This document shows, in pieces, positions 62,345 to 64,000 of a DNA stretch of 64,000 nucleotides. The stretch is from Megalonaias nervosa (lineage: Eukaryota > Mollusca > Bivalvia > Unionida > Unionidae), in contig JAECUM010003237.1 in NCBI GenBank assembly GCA_016617855.1, positions 1 to 64,000 on the forward strand, read 5' to 3'. The position numbers were made by a program, and so were the translations under genes. The notes beneath the pieces were generated by a model, which did no database searches, was not told the origin of the DNA, and saw nothing but the letters and a program-made list of their open reading frames with translations. Position 1 is the stretch's first letter, and each line of letters starts with the position of its first letter.

Positions 62345-62945
62345 GTCAATCAGTCTGGCATCATTTTCATGTATGAGCAACTACACATCTGAAGAAGTGT
62401 TTCAGAGAAAACCCCTTGTCAATACATCCTACCATTTGGGACGAGAAGCTATAACATAATTTTTAAGAACAATATCATAGTGGCAATGTTGGAATTCAGA
62501 CTGGCATCATTTTATTTAAGACCATTCACTAATCATAAGAAGCATTTATATGAAAACTCCATGTCAATACAACCATTCATTCTGGAGAAGCACTAAGATT
62601 TTCAATATGATCTTCATTGTTGCCATCTTGATTGACAGATCCACACCATTTTCATTTTTGTACAAGGCCAACTACATCCTGTAAAAAGTGTTTTAATGAA
62701 AACCTCATGCTGATGTGACCAAGATGTCAACTGTCACAACAATGTGGGATACCAGAGGGGCACAATTTTCATTTTGGACCAACTAGACCTCAGGATGAAA
62801 GTTTATGCCAAGTTTCACGACTATTGTCCAAAGCAGTTTGATAGAAGTAGTAATAACAAATAATTGCTAATGGACACTGGACAACAGATGTCAGATGACA
62901 GACAATGGACACAGGACTATCATATATGTTGTTAAAGGTCTTCAA
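62345..62945. repeat. Dispersed CAAGATGGC-family repeat (copy 4)
   Basis: CAGTCTGGCATCATTTTCAT, CCATTTGGGACGAGAAGCTA, GGCCAACTACATCCTGTAAA, GTTTATGCCAAGTTTCACGA and TTGCTAATGGACACTGGACA appear as in copies 1 and 3. Three to four internal units of about 140 bp. Confidence 0.7.
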
Positions 62946-63356
62946 CCAGTAGAGGTAAAAAAATGGAAGACTGTATTCTTAAAGAACTGTTTGATGATGA
63001 ATTTGCAAGACATAAAAAAATTTAAATAATACTGAAGCTATCTAATAGTGAAAACAAATCAATGTGACTCATAATTACAGAAACTGAGGAAGGTGTTCGT
63101 TCATGAAGATAAACAATTTATTCGCAAAATTACATCTGTTTATAACACTATAGAAACAATTCATAATGAAGTCACATTTCACTAATGTATGGATATAATT
63201 ATGCATTAATTTCCTGGGGGCTGTATCTAAGTTCCAAAACCTTCAATGTCATCTAATAAATTAATACATAATATCATACTTGTATGATTACTCTTCCTCA
63301 ATCACTGTAGATGAGTTACGTTAGAAGGAAACCAAAGTGATGGACAGATGTATAGA

Positions 63357-63358
<2 letters not shown>

Positions 63359-63421
<63 letters not shown>

Positions 63422-63440
63422 ATGGATGGATGGATGGACA
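63359..63440. repeat. TA microsatellite followed by GATG repeat
   Basis: About 30 TA dinucleotides, then four to five GATG units. No further features are visible from 62.95 kb to the end of the window apart from AT-rich sequence. Confidence 0.97.
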
Positions 63441-64000
63441 AGATGCATCACAATACATCTTCTAAAAAAGTGTGGATATAATAATGATGTGGTTAATGGT
63501 CAAATTTCACTGATCCCAAGATCTGTTATAGAAGGATTCCACCACAATAAAGTATTGTTATGTATGTTTAATTTGATTTGTTTGTCAGGGTTTTTGTACT
63601 TTTTTTTTTAAATTTCAATTTATACTATTTATAATGTAACATTGTATGTTGAACTTGACTTGTCCAAAATCAAGTTCATTTTCTACTTGACCTCAATCAT
63701 TGATTTTTTAATTCTGTAAACAACTAATACATAGCTAAAAAAGACTTCTCCATGTGAATGGGTTTAATATTGGGATCATTATTAATAGACGTAAACATAT
63801 TTATTTGTGTCTGGGTGTCTGTTATTGGAATTCCCCTATAAATATACCTGGCCTACCTGATATATTCCAGATCCTATATTATAATTTTAGTAACAGACCT
63901 TCTAATTATAGCTAAGATTTTATTCTGTAAATACTAAGAAGCTTCTAGAAGGTTATTTTCTATAAGGTAATTGGGTTTTTTTTAGAAAATGCTAACTGTG

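Noticed and set aside
60299..64000. A first coding exon with signal peptide for the LLTP gene
   Set aside because: I looked for a phase-0-ending exon with a hydrophobic leader on the minus strand and found none that I could defend; the gene start is probably outside the window.

Overview
This window is eukaryotic: AT-rich DNA with one very large, intron-rich gene on the minus strand and many dispersed repeats. The mixture of tRNA-derived SINEs, DIRS-like tyrosine-recombinase retrotransposons, DNA transposons with terminal inverted repeats and long GT/CT/TA microsatellites, plus the kind of gene present, suggests an invertebrate, most likely a mollusc or another lophotrochozoan. I cannot fix the species.

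The only host gene I can support runs from about 60.3 kb down to 0.76 kb on the minus strand. I could chain 18 exons with GT/AG borders and matching phases at all 17 junctions, giving 862 codons without a stop. Both ends lie outside the window or were not found. Residues about 1-388 are the N-terminal lipid-transfer domain of the vitellogenin / apolipophorin / MTP superfamily (large lipid transfer proteins, LLTP), with helical repeats and an ALGNAAH motif. Then come a conserved-looking beta-rich stretch (about 389-505), a long amphipathic helical stretch (about 506-815), and finally the beginning of what looks like an M23/LECT2-type domain. An LLTP N-domain joined to a LECT2-like module is the most unusual protein-level observation here.

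Introns make up about 96% of the gene span. Region by region from the start: 0-5.7 kb holds the last exons, a 5'-truncated SINE and a ~147-bp tandem array; 5.7-9.3 kb holds three exons, a 28-bp minisatellite of about 20 units and a SINE; 9.8-12.6 kb is a DNA transposon with ~150-bp terminal inverted repeats, a broken transposase-like gene, a nested SINE and a promoter with near-perfect heat shock elements; 13-20 kb holds tandem arrays and a SINE; 21-23.4 kb is a decayed DIRS-like retrotransposon; 23.7-31.3 kb holds six exons and, unusually, tandem arrays made of decayed copies of exon edges; 32-41.2 kb is a cluster of two DIRS-like elements with SINEs inserted; 42-48 kb has two exons, a piggyBac-like MITE (TTAA, 13-bp inverted repeats) and an 83-bp higher-order repeat; 48-55.5 kb holds a 27-bp array, dispersed repeats and a second inverted-repeat DNA transposon with a broken gene; 55.8-60.3 kb holds the first three visible exons and two SINEs; 60.3-64 kb holds another DIRS fragment and repeats.

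I see no rRNA, no functional tRNA gene, no CRISPR array and no second host gene. All splice junctions come from reading the genome alone; RNA evidence would be decisive.
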